A stretch of 64,000 bases of DNA from NCBI RefSeq assembly GCF_013388355.1, contig NZ_CP058246.1, positions 2,914,001 through 2,978,000 of the forward strand, read 5' to 3'. The position numbers were made by a program, and so were the translations under genes. Shown piece after piece: positions 46,186-54,863 of this stretch (position 1 is its first letter; every line of letters starts with the position of its first letter). Below the pieces are notes generated by a model, which searched no databases, was not told the origin of the DNA, and worked only from the letters and a program-made list of their open reading frames with translations. This DNA comes from Flavobacterium sp. LPB0248. GTDB lineage: Bacteria > Bacteroidota > Bacteroidia > Flavobacteriales > Flavobacteriaceae.

Positions 46186-47232
46186 CTATTCACTCAAAGC
46201 ATCCCATCCGCGAGCTTTTAAGGCAATTTTTGTGTTGGCGCGGGTTACAAGATGGATTCCTTCATTTTCTTCTGCCATGTGACCGATAACAGAGAAATTC
46301 GGATTTCCTTTTATTTTGTCAAAATCATTAATGTCAATTGTAAATAAAAGCTCGTAATCTTCGCCGCCGTTTATGGCAACTGTTGTACTGTCGATATTAA
46401 ATTCTTCACAAGTAGAAATAAACTGCGGATCTAATGGCAATTTGTCTTCATACAAATTACAGCCCACTTTTGATTGCTTACAGATATGGATAATCTCAGA
46501 AGATAATCCGTCTGAAATGTCAATCATTGAAGTTGGTTTTATATCTAAAGCATGAAGTAAGGTACGAACATCTTTTCGCGCTTCGGGCTTCAATTGGCGT
46601 TCTACCAAATAGGTGTAAGGATCTAAATCTGGCTGATTGTTTGGGTTAACCTGAAAAACCTGTTTTTCGCGTTCTAAAACCTGCAGTCCCATATAAGCAG
46701 CGCCAAGGTCTCCTGTTACAACTAGCAAATCAGTTTGTTTGGCTCCGTTTCTGTAAACCAATTCATTTTCATCAGCTTCTCCAATTGCTGTTATACTGAT
46801 AATTAATCCTTTTTGAGATGAGGTTGTGTCTCCGCCAATAACATCAACTTTATATTCTTTTGCTGCGTGCGTAATTCCTGCAAACAATTCTTCTAAAGCT
46901 TCAAGCGGGAAACGATTAGAAACTGCAACCGAAACCGTAATTTGAGTTGGTTTTGCATTCATCGCACAAATATCCGAAACATTCACTACAACTGCTTTGT
47001 ATCCTAAATGTTTTAAAGGCATGTAAGCCAAATCAAAATGAACTCCTTCAATCAGTAAATCGGTAGAAACTACTACTTTTTTGTCTTTAAAATCAAGAAC
47101 AGCTGCATCGTCACCAATACTTTTTAAAGTCGATTCTTGAGTAACATCAAAGTTTTTGGTTAAATGGTCAATTAAACCGAATTCGCCCAATTGAGCTATA
47201 CTAGTTCTCTGCTGATTTTTATCTTCAATCAT
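46186..47232 (-). CDS. thiL: Thiamine-monophosphate kinase
   Basis: 348 aa. It phosphorylates thiamine monophosphate to the active cofactor thiamine diphosphate. AIRS-like fold: LGEFGLIDHLTKNF at the N-terminus, GDDAAVLDF, VVSTDLLIEGVHFDL, VVVNVSDICAMNAKPTQITVSVAV, DVIGGDTTSS, VVTGDLGAAYMGLQVL, IDISDGLSSEIIHIC and NGGEDYELLFTI are the standard ThiL motifs. No other thi genes and no TPP riboswitch are visible in its leader. Monocistronic. Confidence 0.96.
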   Translation of the reverse strand: MIEDKNQQRTSIAQLGEFGLIDHLTKNFDVTQESTLKSIGDDAAVLDFKDKKVVVSTDLLIEGVHFDLAYMPLKHLGYKAVVVNVSDICAMNAKPTQITVSVAVSNRFPLEALEELFAGITHAAKEYKVDVIGGDTTSSQKGLIISITAIGEADENELVYRNGAKQTDLLVVTGDLGAAYMGLQVLEREKQVFQVNPNNQPDLDPYTYLVERQLKPEARKDVRTLLHALDIKPTSMIDISDGLSSEIIHICKQSKVGCNLYEDKLPLDPQFISTCEEFNIDSTTVAINGGEDYELLFTIDINDFDKIKGNPNFSVIGHMAEENEGIHLVTRANTKIALKARGWDALSE

Positions 47233-47238
47233 TTCTGT

Positions 47239-47322
47239 TAAGTTCCAAAGTTATTAAGGTGCAAAGGTACAAAGGATTTTTTTAAAGATGCTAAGATTCT
47301 GAGATACTAAGGTTCTAAGTTT
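47239..47322. repeat. Heptamer-like intergenic repeat tract carrying the thiL -7 element
   Basis: The tract is built of 7-base-spaced variants: AAGTTCC, AAAGTTA, TTAAGGT, GCAAAGG, and further on CTAAGAT, TCTGAGA, TACTAAG, GTTCTAAG. On the minus strand, plus 47262-47269 reads TACCTTTG, which fits TAnnTTTG about 30 bases before thiL. It resembles the tract at 49506 and, in its 7-base period, the hairpin at 10041. Confidence 0.55.
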
Positions 47323-47435
47323 TTTATCACATGTTTATTCTGTAGAGATGCACTGCAATGCGTCTAAAACCTGGTGAAGAATATTTTTTAAAATATTTTT
47401 TTTGCTGCTGACAAACTGTTGTCACCGGCCCATTT

Positions 47436-47443
47436 TACTTTTG
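47436..47443 (+). promoter_or_regulatory. -7 element of the first DinB-like gene
   Basis: TACTTTTG fits TAnnTTTG, about 30 bases before the ATG at 47474. No clear -33 element. Confidence 0.4.
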
Positions 47444-47473
47444 AAGTATTAAAAATATTTAAACTTTAAAACC

Positions 47474-47953
47474 ATGAAAACATTAGAAGCACAAGTTATT
47501 ACTTCAGAAGATTTATTGAAACACTGGCAAGGGCATAGAGCACTTACACGTCGTTTAATTGAGATTTTTCCAGAGAAAGATTTCTTTGAATTTTCAATTG
47601 GTGGAATGAGACCTTTCTCAAAATTGGTAGATGAACTTTTGGCAATTGCAGTTCCAGGTTTAAAAGGAATTGTAACGAAAGAAACTGCACCATTTGCAGA
47701 AGGAACTGAAAAACTAATTTTCAAAGCACAATATCTTGAAAAATGGGATGAAGCTACTGCAGAAATCAATAAATATTGGGAACAATTATCAGTTGAGGAT
47801 TTTAGCGAAACCTTTAATCTTTTTGGGCAATATGAATTTCCTGTAATTCAGAATATCTTATATTTTATTGATAATGAAGTGCATCACCGTGGACAAGCTT
47901 ACGTTTATTTAAGAGCATTAAATATCGAACCGCCATTTTTCTGGGAGAGATAA
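47474..47953 (+). CDS. DinB-fold putative metal-dependent enzyme (copy 1)
   Basis: 159 aa, four-helix DinB/YfiT-like fold. Candidate metal-binding His are in LLKHWQGHRALTRRLIEIFP (first helix) and in NEVHHRGQAYVYLRALNIEPPFFWE, the usual HHRGQ near the C-terminus. FSIGGMRPFSKLVDELLAIAVP is typical of this Bacteroidota subgroup. Family members include thiol transferases (bacillithiol or mycothiol) and damage-inducible proteins, but most are uncharacterised. It is 47 bases upstream of a second DinB-like gene, so they probably form an operon. Confidence 0.85.
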   Translation: MKTLEAQVITSEDLLKHWQGHRALTRRLIEIFPEKDFFEFSIGGMRPFSKLVDELLAIAVPGLKGIVTKETAPFAEGTEKLIFKAQYLEKWDEATAEINKYWEQLSVEDFSETFNLFGQYEFPVIQNILYFIDNEVHHRGQAYVYLRALNIEPPFFWER

Positions 47954-48000
47954 TTGATAATTTTTTACTAACTTAATATCAGAAATCTAAAATTAAGACT

Positions 48001-48498
48001 ATGAGTTTAAAGAAGATAATGTCCAATTTTGCAGATTACAATTTATGGGTAAACCAGCAATTTGTAAACTGGCTTTCGCCAAAAGCGGATGAATTGCTTT
48101 ATGCAGAAGTTCAATCGAGTTTTTCTACTATTATGAAAACGCTAGATCATATCTGGTCTACTGAAGAATATTGGTTTTCAGTAATTTCTGAAAACGATTT
48201 GGCAGAAAAGAAGCCAGAAAGCGAATTGTCAAAAGAAGAAATATTTGCTGGATTATTAAATTCATCTACAAGATTGAAACATCTTATCAATTCATTGTCA
48301 GAAGAAGATTTGATGAAAGAAGTAAAAATTACCAATCCGTGGTTTGAATGCGAATTGCCAATTTCTGAATATTTAATTCAAGTTATCAATCATGGCACTT
48401 ATCATAGAGGACAGATTGTAACAATGGGACGAAATGTCGGAATTACAGATGCTTCAAACACCGATTATAATTTCTATAATGTTATAAAACAGAAATAA
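48001..48498 (+). CDS. DinB-fold putative metal-dependent enzyme (copy 2)
   Basis: 165 aa, DinB fold. NFADYNLWVNQQFVNWL opens the first helix; the metal His candidates are in MKTLDHIWSTEEYWF and INHGTYHRGQIVTMGRNVGI. It ends TDYNFYNVIKQK. It is only distantly similar to copy 1, so this is not a recent duplication. It is convergent with the WYL regulator at 48535, sharing a bidirectional terminator. Substrate unknown. Confidence 0.88.
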   Translation: MSLKKIMSNFADYNLWVNQQFVNWLSPKADELLYAEVQSSFSTIMKTLDHIWSTEEYWFSVISENDLAEKKPESELSKEEIFAGLLNSSTRLKHLINSLSEEDLMKEVKITNPWFECELPISEYLIQVINHGTYHRGQIVTMGRNVGITDASNTDYNFYNVIKQK

Positions 48499-48502
48499 AT
48501 GA

Positions 48503-48537
48503 AAAAACTCCTGAGATAACTCTCAGGAGTTTTTTTA
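48503..48537. terminator. Bidirectional terminator between the DinB pair and the WYL regulator
   Basis: AAAAACTCCTGAGA (48503-48516) pairs with TCTCAGGAGTTTTTT (48521-48535). The T-run runs into the stop codon of the minus-strand gene. Confidence 0.92.
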
Positions 48538-49494
48538 TAAAAGTCTCTTTCTGTTGATTTCCAATAATTCCAAGACATTGGTTTTTAATATTTCAGGCTC
48601 GAGAATTTCTGCATAATCTCCAAACATTAAAAACCATCTCGGAAAAGCATTGTTTATATCTCTGGACATAAAAGTCATTTCGATTTTTTCTCCCACATCT
48701 TTTTGAGAAATAAAGCCATGATATTTTCTTTCGCTTGCTAAATATCGCGCTATTTTTCGGTCAATTAAAATACGAACTTTTGTTGTTGGACAAGTTTCAG
48801 TTTTAATTAAATAGGTTTCCAGTGCATCGTGTTCGATCGTAAAATCAGCATCTGTTTTTTTAATTCCCTGAATTCTGTCGGTTCTAAATTGTCTGTAATC
48901 TTTTCTAAGATGGCAATATCCGAGAAAATACCAATTGTTATTATCATGAAAAACGCCTATTGGTTCAAGATTACGCTGTGTTGTTTCGTCTTTATCAAAA
49001 GTTTTATAGGTTAAAAGAATTTGCTTTTTCTCAGCAATTCCTTCAAAAAGAACAGCCAAAGTATTTGGCGAATTATCATTAAACATCGGTTCTGCGGTCT
49101 GCATCACGATTTTTGATTCGATAGTCGAAAGGTAATCTTTATCAGTACTTCTTAAAACTGATTTCAGTTTGTACATCGCCGACGCATAATGTGTTCCCAA
49201 AGAAGGATCGGTAAACTTTTGCATTAATTTTTCGGCAGCAATAAAACTGCTCACTTCTTCACGAGTAAACATCACTGGTGGAAGCCTGTAACCATCCATC
49301 AGCGCATAACCAACACCAGCCTCACTATAAATAGGAACTCCAGACGCTTCCAAAGTTCTGATGTCTCTATAAATAGTTCTTAAACTGCACTCAAAACGAT
49401 CGGCCAATTCTTGAGCCCTTACAATTTTTTTAGATTGCAACTGAATAAGAATGGCAACAATACGGTTAAATCGTTTTGGAGTTTCGTCGAGCAT
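48535..49494 (-). CDS. HTH/WYL-domain transcriptional regulator (YafY family)
   Basis: 319 aa. The N-terminal winged helix is FNRIVAILIQLQSKKIVRAQELADRFECSLRTIYRDIRTLEASGVPIYSEAGVGYAL, followed by DGYRLPPVMFTREEVSSFIAAEKL. The WYL domain at about 155-240 (ILLTYKTFD, RNLEPIGVFHDNNNWYFLGYCHLRKDYRQFRTDRIQGI) is the ligand-sensing part; a WCX-like C-terminus follows. Such regulators often sit beside DinB-like genes in Bacteroidota and may control them. Ligand unknown. Confidence 0.9.
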   Translation of the reverse strand: MLDETPKRFNRIVAILIQLQSKKIVRAQELADRFECSLRTIYRDIRTLEASGVPIYSEAGVGYALMDGYRLPPVMFTREEVSSFIAAEKLMQKFTDPSLGTHYASAMYKLKSVLRSTDKDYLSTIESKIVMQTAEPMFNDNSPNTLAVLFEGIAEKKQILLTYKTFDKDETTQRNLEPIGVFHDNNNWYFLGYCHLRKDYRQFRTDRIQGIKKTDADFTIEHDALETYLIKTETCPTTKVRILIDRKIARYLASERKYHGFISQKDVGEKIEMTFMSRDINNAFPRWFLMFGDYAEILEPEILKTNVLELLEINRKRLL

Positions 49495-49505
49495 TTTTCT
49501 TTTTT

Positions 49506-49545
49506 AGGTTCAAAGGTTAAAGGTTCAAAGTTACAAAGGTTTAAT
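49506..49545. repeat. Tandem heptamer tract upstream of the WYL regulator
   Basis: Successive 7-base units AGGTTCA, AAGGTTA, AAGGTTC, AAAGTTA, CAAAGGT fill the region just before the regulator's start. No coding potential. Confidence 0.6.
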
Positions 49546-49556
49546 CTTTGTAGAAA

Positions 49557-49588
49557 TAAAAAAGCTGTTCCAAATTGAAACAGCTTTA
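49557..49588. terminator. Hairpin with terminator features between divergent genes
   Basis: AAAAAGCTGTT (49558-49568) pairs with AACAGCTTT (49579-49587), flanked by A and T runs. It lies between divergent genes at 48535(-) and 49663(+), where no terminator is expected, so it may be a leader structure or a remnant. Confidence 0.5.
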
Positions 49589-49662
49589 CTTTATAAGTCG
49601 AATGAATTTAAACATTTTTTTGCATCTTTACAGAATTATATTATTAAATTCTCGCATAAAGA

Positions 49663-50406
49663 ATGAAGTTACCTTTTGAGCCAGTTATTTTTGGTTATGA
49701 AATTAATATCCATTTAGTTTTAGAATATCTGGCATTTTTTTTAGGTTATCGATATTACGTTTTTTTAAGAAAAAGAACCAATGATACTATTGTTTCTTCC
49801 AATAGATTATCGATCATATTGGGAGCGGCAATTGGAGCTTTTTTGGGCTCTAGAATTATGGGTTTTCTAGAAAATCCTGTTTTTCATCTTGATGCAAGAT
49901 CAATTTTAGAACTCTTCAATGCAAAGACAATTATGGGAGGATTGTTTGGCGGATTATTAGGAGTTGAAATTGCCAAGAAAATTATAGGAGAAAAAGAATC
50001 ATCAGGCGATTTATTTACTTTTCCAATTATTCTGGGAATTTTTATAGGTAGAATGGGTTGTTTTTTATCTGGTATAAATGAGTTTACGTACGGAAAAAAA
50101 ACAACTTTTTTTATGGGGATGAATCTTGGAGATAGTATTAAAAGACATCCAATTGCTTTATACGAATTAATTTTTCTGATTATTTTGTTTTTTGTTCTGA
50201 AGAAATTGAAAACAAAAAATCTAAAAAACGGCTTGCTATTTCAATATTTTATGATTGCCTATTTTGCGTTTCGCTTTTTTGTAGAATTTTTAAAACCAAA
50301 TCATTTCCTGATTTTTGGCATAAGTTCGATTCAGATTTTATGTTTAATATGTCTGCTTTATTATAACAAAACAATTTTAAATTTATTTGTAAAAAATGCC
50401 AGTTAG
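49663..50406 (+). CDS. Divergent Lgt-like (prolipoprotein diacylglyceryl transferase family) membrane protein
   Basis: 247 aa, about seven membrane helices. It keeps a recognisable Lgt layout: IHLVLEYLAFFLGYRYY, IGAFLGSRIMGFLENP, TIMGGLFGGLLGVEIAKKI, GIFIGRMGCFLSG (equivalent of the Lgt GRxGNFxNGE signature), IKRHPIALYELIFL (for HPTQLYE) and FRFFVEFLKPN (for RFxxEFxR). The usual Asn-Gly-Glu of the signature has become Ser-Gly-Ile, so its substrate may differ from that of true Lgt, which moves diacylglycerol from phosphatidylglycerol to lipoprotein Cys. It overlaps the radical SAM gene by 11 bases, so the two are co-translated. It is probably not the housekeeping Lgt. Confidence 0.8.
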   Translation: MKLPFEPVIFGYEINIHLVLEYLAFFLGYRYYVFLRKRTNDTIVSSNRLSIILGAAIGAFLGSRIMGFLENPVFHLDARSILELFNAKTIMGGLFGGLLGVEIAKKIIGEKESSGDLFTFPIILGIFIGRMGCFLSGINEFTYGKKTTFFMGMNLGDSIKRHPIALYELIFLIILFFVLKKLKTKNLKNGLLFQYFMIAYFAFRFFVEFLKPNHFLIFGISSIQILCLICLLYYNKTILNLFVKNAS

Positions 50407-51787
50407 AAAATATACTTATTATGACTTTACATTAAGCCTTTGTCCAGAATGCTTAAAGAGAATTGATGCTAAAATTGTTTTTGAAGACGAAAATGTCTAC
50501 ATGCTTAAAAGATGTCCAGAACATGGAAGTTCTAAGGTTTTAATTGCTGACGATATTCAGTATTACAAGAATATCCGAAACTACAATAAACCGTCTGAGA
50601 TGCCATATACTTTTAATACAAAAACGCATTATGGTTGTCCGTATGACTGTGGTTTATGTCCAGACCATGAACAGCATTCCTGCCTGACAGTTGTTGAGGT
50701 TACCGATCGATGTAATCTGACATGTCCAACCTGTTATGCAGGCTCGTCTCCTAATTACGGAAGACACAGAACTCTGGAAGAAGTAAAAGCTATGCTCGAT
50801 ACGGTTGTTAAAAATGAAAAAGAACCGGACGTAGTGCAGATTAGTGGAGGAGAACCAACCATACATCCAGAGTTTTTTGAAATCTTGGATTATGCAAAAT
50901 CAACTCCGATAAAGCATTTAATGCTAAATACAAATGGAATTAAAATTGCAAAAGATAAAGAATTCGTTCAGCGACTAAAAAGCTATGCTCCAGATTTTGA
51001 AATCTATCTTCAGTTTGATTCTTTTGAAGATAGTGTATTGCAAGAACTGCGAGGAGCCGATTTAAGTGAAATACGAAAACAAGCTTTAGAAAATCTAAAT
51101 GAAGTTAATTTGTCTACGACTTTAGTTGTCACGCTTCAAAAAGGATTAAACGATCATGAAATTGGTAAAATTATTGAGTTTGCACTAAAACAAAAATGTG
51201 TTCGAGGCGTTACATTTCAGCCGACTCAAATTGCGGGCCGATTGGAGAATTTTAACTTAGAAACCGATCGTATGACTTTAACAGAAGTAAGAAGAAAAAT
51301 TCTGGAGCAGACTACAGTTTTTAATTCAGATGATTTACTTCCTGTTCCCTGTAATCCAGATGCTTTAGTTATGGGTTATGCTTTGAAACTGGGAGACGAA
51401 GTTTTTCCGTTAACACGATATATTAATCCGAATGATTTATTAGACAATAGCAAAAACACTATTATTTACGAGCAGGATGAAGTACTTCGTGGTAAAATGA
51501 TAGATTTGTTTAGTACAGGAAATTCTGTAGAAGTAGCGCAAGAAAATTTGAAATCGATATTATGCTGTCTTCCCAATATTGATGCACCAGAATTAGGTTA
51601 TGACAACTTGTTTCGAATTATCATAATGCAGTTTATTGATGCCTACAATTTTGATGTTAGAGCAATAAAAAAATCTTGTGTTCATATTGTCAATAAGGAT
51701 AACAAAATAATTCCTTTTGAAACCATGAATTTGTTTTATAGAGATGATAAAATAGAAAGACTGGAAGAATTAAGAACTAAAGTATAA
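50396..51787 (+). CDS. Radical SAM protein resembling tetraether lipid synthase (Tes/MJ0619 family)
   Basis: 463 aa. The N-terminal region has a CPEC (C16, C19) and a RCPEHG (C40). A cysteine cluster HYGCPYDCGLCPDHEQHSC (C81, C85, C88, C96) comes next, then the radical SAM motif CNLTCPTC (C106, C110, C113). The GGE motif is ISGGEPTIHPEF. Later stretches (GVTFQPTQIAGRL, DRMTLTEVRRKILEQT, DLLPVPCNPDALVMGYAL, FPLTRYI) match the MJ0619-like layout. Archaeal Tes joins lipid tails by sp3 carbon-carbon coupling; bacterial relatives are largely uncharacterised. The pairing with an Lgt-like gene suggests a lipid substrate. The family match rests on motifs only; the function is inference. Confidence 0.78.
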   Translation: MPVRKYTYYDFTLSLCPECLKRIDAKIVFEDENVYMLKRCPEHGSSKVLIADDIQYYKNIRNYNKPSEMPYTFNTKTHYGCPYDCGLCPDHEQHSCLTVVEVTDRCNLTCPTCYAGSSPNYGRHRTLEEVKAMLDTVVKNEKEPDVVQISGGEPTIHPEFFEILDYAKSTPIKHLMLNTNGIKIAKDKEFVQRLKSYAPDFEIYLQFDSFEDSVLQELRGADLSEIRKQALENLNEVNLSTTLVVTLQKGLNDHEIGKIIEFALKQKCVRGVTFQPTQIAGRLENFNLETDRMTLTEVRRKILEQTTVFNSDDLLPVPCNPDALVMGYALKLGDEVFPLTRYINPNDLLDNSKNTIIYEQDEVLRGKMIDLFSTGNSVEVAQENLKSILCCLPNIDAPELGYDNLFRIIIMQFIDAYNFDVRAIKKSCVHIVNKDNKIIPFETMNLFYRDDKIERLEELRTKV

Positions 51788-51792
51788 ATAGT

Positions 51793-51990
51793 ATGACAGC
51801 ACTAGAAGTAGGTAATTTAGGTGGTTTGGTCGCATTTTTTATAGCAATCATGGTGGGGCCACCGATTTTGATGGCAATCATTGGTTTTGCAATCAAGAAA
51901 AACAGTCCAAATGGAGCAAAGATTTGCTTTATTATTGGAGCGCTATATTTAATTATTGGATTAGGAATATGCGGAACACTTATGTCTTAA
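51793..51990 (+). CDS. Small two-helix membrane protein
   Basis: 65 aa with two hydrophobic segments (GLVAFFIAIMVGPPILMAIIGFAI and KICFIIGALYLIIGLGICGTLM) joined by a KKNSPNGA loop. Its ATG lies five bases after the radical SAM stop codon and it is followed by a terminator, so it is the third gene of the Lgt-like/radical SAM operon. No known family recognised. It could be a membrane anchor or partner of the two enzymes. Confidence 0.7.
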   Translation: MTALEVGNLGGLVAFFIAIMVGPPILMAIIGFAIKKNSPNGAKICFIIGALYLIIGLGICGTLMS

Positions 51991-51995
51991 GAAAA

Positions 51996-52023
51996 ACCCT
52001 CAATAAACTGAATTATTGAGGGT
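51996..52023. terminator. Bidirectional terminator after the Lgt-like/radical SAM operon
   Basis: ACCCTCAATAA (51996-52006) pairs with TTATTGAGGGT (52013-52023), with A-runs on the left. It separates convergent genes. Confidence 0.85.
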
Positions 52024-52047
52024 CTTAAATTATATTATTAAAGTGGA

Positions 52048-52665
52048 TTAAAATCTAAACAATAATCCGAATTTTGGTTGATCAAAGATGTTTTCAAATA
52101 AATTGATGTTTAATTGGAAAGTATCTGAAGATGGACCGTTTTCTGGAGAAACACTGTTGTATGATAATAAATTAGCAAGAGTAAAAGTAACTGCAATGTT
52201 TTTAGTTAAGAAGTAGTTTAAACCAACATTGATATTGGCTGTTAAACTATTGCTGTTGTCTGTACCAGTAATTGGACTTTCGTATTTATTTCTGCCGTAT
52301 CCTAAACCTACTTCTCCATAAGCTTTGAATCGTTTTTTATCGAGTTCCAATAGATAATATCTTGCGAAACCACCAATTCCAAAAATATTAGTTTTTTCAT
52401 CGGTTGCTTCAAGTTTATTGCTAGAATAGCTCAATTGTCCTCCAACGGCAAATTTATCATTAAGAAAATATCCAAATTTAGGATTAAAAGCATAATAGTC
52501 TCGATCTCCACCAGTAGTAATCTGGATAGAACCTTCTATAAACATATCTCCATGTTGAAAAGTAATACCTTTTGCAGATTTCATTTCTGAATCAACTTGA
52601 TCTTGCTGTGCATTTGCAAAGTAAAATGTAAATAACGCTAGAATAACAGATAATTTGGTTTTCAT
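52048..52665 (-). CDS. Outer-membrane beta-barrel protein
   Basis: 205 aa with a signal peptide (MKTKLSVILALFTFYFANAQ). The mature part alternates amphipathic strands: MFIEGSIQITTGG, YAFNPKFGYFLNDKFAVGGQLSYSSN, IFGIGGFARYYL, RFKAYGEVGLGYGRN, LTANINVGLNYFLTKNIAVTFTLANLLSYN, ending PKFGLLFRF with the C-terminal Phe typical of outer-membrane barrels. It fits the porin-family/OmpW-like small barrels of Bacteroidota. Cargo or ligand unknown. Monocistronic. Confidence 0.87.
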   Translation of the reverse strand: MKTKLSVILALFTFYFANAQQDQVDSEMKSAKGITFQHGDMFIEGSIQITTGGDRDYYAFNPKFGYFLNDKFAVGGQLSYSSNKLEATDEKTNIFGIGGFARYYLLELDKKRFKAYGEVGLGYGRNKYESPITGTDNSNSLTANINVGLNYFLTKNIAVTFTLANLLSYNSVSPENGPSSDTFQLNINLFENIFDQPKFGLLFRF

Positions 52666-52834
52666 AATCTTTTATTTTTTAAAGTTGTAAGATTAAAAAT
52701 ACAATTTTATCTTAAAATTAACTTTAAGTTTTTGTAAAAGCGTTAAAAAACAATCGATTAAGTTAATATTTTTATAAAAAATAAGTTTTAACCTACATTT
52801 TTTAAAAGGTCAGAAACGGATTATATTCAAACAA

Positions 52835-52866
52835 AAAACCCGATAACGAAAGCTACCGGGTTTAAT
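52835..52866 (-). terminator. Terminator of lepA
   Basis: Read on the minus strand, AACCCGGTA and TATCGGGTT form a stem with one G-T-like position, followed by a T-run (plus-strand A-run at 52833-52838). Confidence 0.75.
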
Positions 52867-52904
52867 CTATATTCTTGTTTCTTTCTTCTATTTAAAAGAA
52901 AAGC

Positions 52905-54701
52905 TTAGTCATTCAATTTCAAAACAGCCATAAATGCTTCTTGAGGAATCTCAACGTTTCCTACTTGACGCATACGTTTTTTACCTTTTTTCTGTTTTTC
53001 AAGAAGTTTACGCTTACGTGAAATATCTCCACCGTAACATTTTGCTGTAACGTCTTTACGAAGTGCTTTAATGGTTTCACGAGCGATAATCTTAGCTCCA
53101 ATTGCAGCTTGAATCGGAATATCAAATTGCTGTCTTGGAATTAATTCACGCAATTTCTCAGTCATTTTCTTACCGATATTGTAAGCGTTATCTTCGTGGA
53201 TCAATGCAGAAAGCGCATCAACTGTTTGTGCGTTTAAAAGAACGTCCAATTTAACTAATTTTGAAGTTCTCATACCGATTGGAGAATAATCAAAAGAAGC
53301 GTAACCTTTAGAAACTGTTTTCAAACGATCGTAGAAATCGAATACAATTTCCGCCAACGGCATGTCGAAATTCAATTCAACTCTTTCTGTAGTTAAATAC
53401 GTTTGGTTGGTAATTAAACCACGTTTTTCGATACATAAACTCATTACGTTTCCAACAAAGTCAGATTTTGTAATAATCGTAGCTTTAATAAAAGGCTCTT
53501 CAACTCTGTCAAGTTTTGAAGGTTCTGGTAAATCTGAAGGGTTGTTTACAACAATAGCTTTTTCTGGCTCTTTTTTAGTGTAAGCTAAATACGAAACGTT
53601 AGGAACCGTAGTAATTACAGTCATATCAAACTCACGCTCCAAACGCTCTTGGATAATTTCCATGTGAAGCATTCCTAAGAATCCGCAACGGAAACCAAAT
53701 CCTAATGCTGCAGAACTTTCAGGAGTAAAAACTAACGAAGCGTCATTCAATTGTAATTTTTCCATTGAAGAACGTAAATCTTCATAATCTTCTGTATCAA
53801 CAGGATAAATACCTGCGAATACCATTGGTTTTACATCCTCAAAACCAGCAACCATATTTGTTGTAGGAACTTTTGCATCTGTAATCGTATCACCAACTTT
53901 TACTTCACGCGCTTCTTTGATTCCAGAAATCAAATAACCAACATCTCCTGCTGAAACTACATTTTTAGGGACCTGATTTAGTTTTAAAGTTCCAATTTCG
54001 TCAGCAAAGTATTCGTTGTCAGTAGCCATGAATTTAATTTTCTGGCCTTTTTTGATTTCACCATTTACAACTCTAAAGATTACCTCGATTCCGCGGAACG
54101 GATTATAAACCGAGTCAAAAATCAAAGCTTGCAATGGTTCTTCTGGATTTCCTTTTGGAGCAGGAATTTTTTCGATAATGGCAGCAAGAATGTTCTCAAC
54201 ACCATAACCAGTTTTTCCTGAAGCGTGAATAATATCTTCTAATTTACATCCTAATAAATCGATAATATCATCACTAACTTCCTCAGGGTTTGCACTTGGT
54301 AAATCGACTTTATTCAAAACCGGAATGATTTCTAAGTCGTTCTCAAGCGCTAAATATAAATTTGAAATTGTTTGTGCCTGAATACTCTGAGCCGCATCAA
54401 CAATTAATAACGCTCCTTCACAAGCAGCAATAGATCTTGAAACTTCGTATGAAAAATCTACGTGGCCTGGAGTATCAATCAAATTCAGAATGTATTCTTC
54501 ACCTTTGTAGGTGTATTCCATCTGAATAGCATGACTCTTAATGGTGATTCCACGCTCACGCTCCAGATCCATGTTGTCAAGCAATTGTGCTTTTTCTTCA
54601 CGAGCTGTAACGGTTTGTGTTGCGCCTAATAATCTGTCCGCCAATGTACTTTTACCGTGGTCAATGTGTGCAATAATGCAAAAGTTACGAATCTTCTTCA
54701 T
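52905..54701 (-). CDS. lepA: Elongation factor 4 (LepA), ribosome-associated GTPase
   Basis: 598 aa, the standard length. GTPase domain: G1 [16 protein letters not shown]2 region [11 protein letters not shown]3 [13 protein letters not shown]4 NKVDLPSA. Domain II and the LepA-specific C-terminal domain are present ([91 protein letters not shown]). It acts on ribosomes during initiation or elongation under stress. TATCTTTG on the minus strand (plus 54791-54798) is a likely -7 element. Transcribed alone. Confidence 0.98.
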   Translation of the reverse strand: MKKIRNFCIIAHIDHGKSTLADRLLGATQTVTAREEKAQLLDNMDLERERGITIKSHAIQMEYTYKGEEYILNLIDTPGHVDFSYEVSRSIAACEGALLIVDAAQSIQAQTISNLYLALENDLEIIPVLNKVDLPSANPEEVSDDIIDLLGCKLEDIIHASGKTGYGVENILAAIIEKIPAPKGNPEEPLQALIFDSVYNPFRGIEVIFRVVNGEIKKGQKIKFMATDNEYFADEIGTLKLNQVPKNVVSAGDVGYLISGIKEAREVKVGDTITDAKVPTTNMVAGFEDVKPMVFAGIYPVDTEDYEDLRSSMEKLQLNDASLVFTPESSAALGFGFRCGFLGMLHMEIIQERLEREFDMTVITTVPNVSYLAYTKKEPEKAIVVNNPSDLPEPSKLDRVEEPFIKATIITKSDFVGNVMSLCIEKRGLITNQTYLTTERVELNFDMPLAEIVFDFYDRLKTVSKGYASFDYSPIGMRTSKLVKLDVLLNAQTVDALSALIHEDNAYNIGKKMTEKLRELIPRQQFDIPIQAAIGAKIIARETIKALRKDVTAKCYGGDISRKRKLLEKQKKGKKRMRQVGNVEIPQEAFMAVLKLND

Positions 54702-54790
54702 TTTAGTATATCAGTTCTCTATCGAGTTTTAAGTATTTTTTTGGTGTAAAACAGCCTAAAGCAATTGCCTTAAAGCATGTTATTAAGGCG

Positions 54791-54798
54791 CAAAGATA
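54791..54798 (-). promoter_or_regulatory. -7 element of lepA
   Basis: The minus strand reads TATCTTTG, identical to the atpD -7 element, about 90 bases before the lepA start. Confidence 0.45.
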
Positions 54799-54863
54799 GC
54801 GCAAAGTTTTGGATTCTGGAATCTAGATATAGGATAGTTGATTGTAAAGAATTAAAAATAGCA

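Noticed and set aside
47233..47473. TPP riboswitch upstream of thiL
   Set aside because: No conserved TPP-aptamer segments are visible; the region is heptamer-like repeats and the divergent dinB-like promoter.
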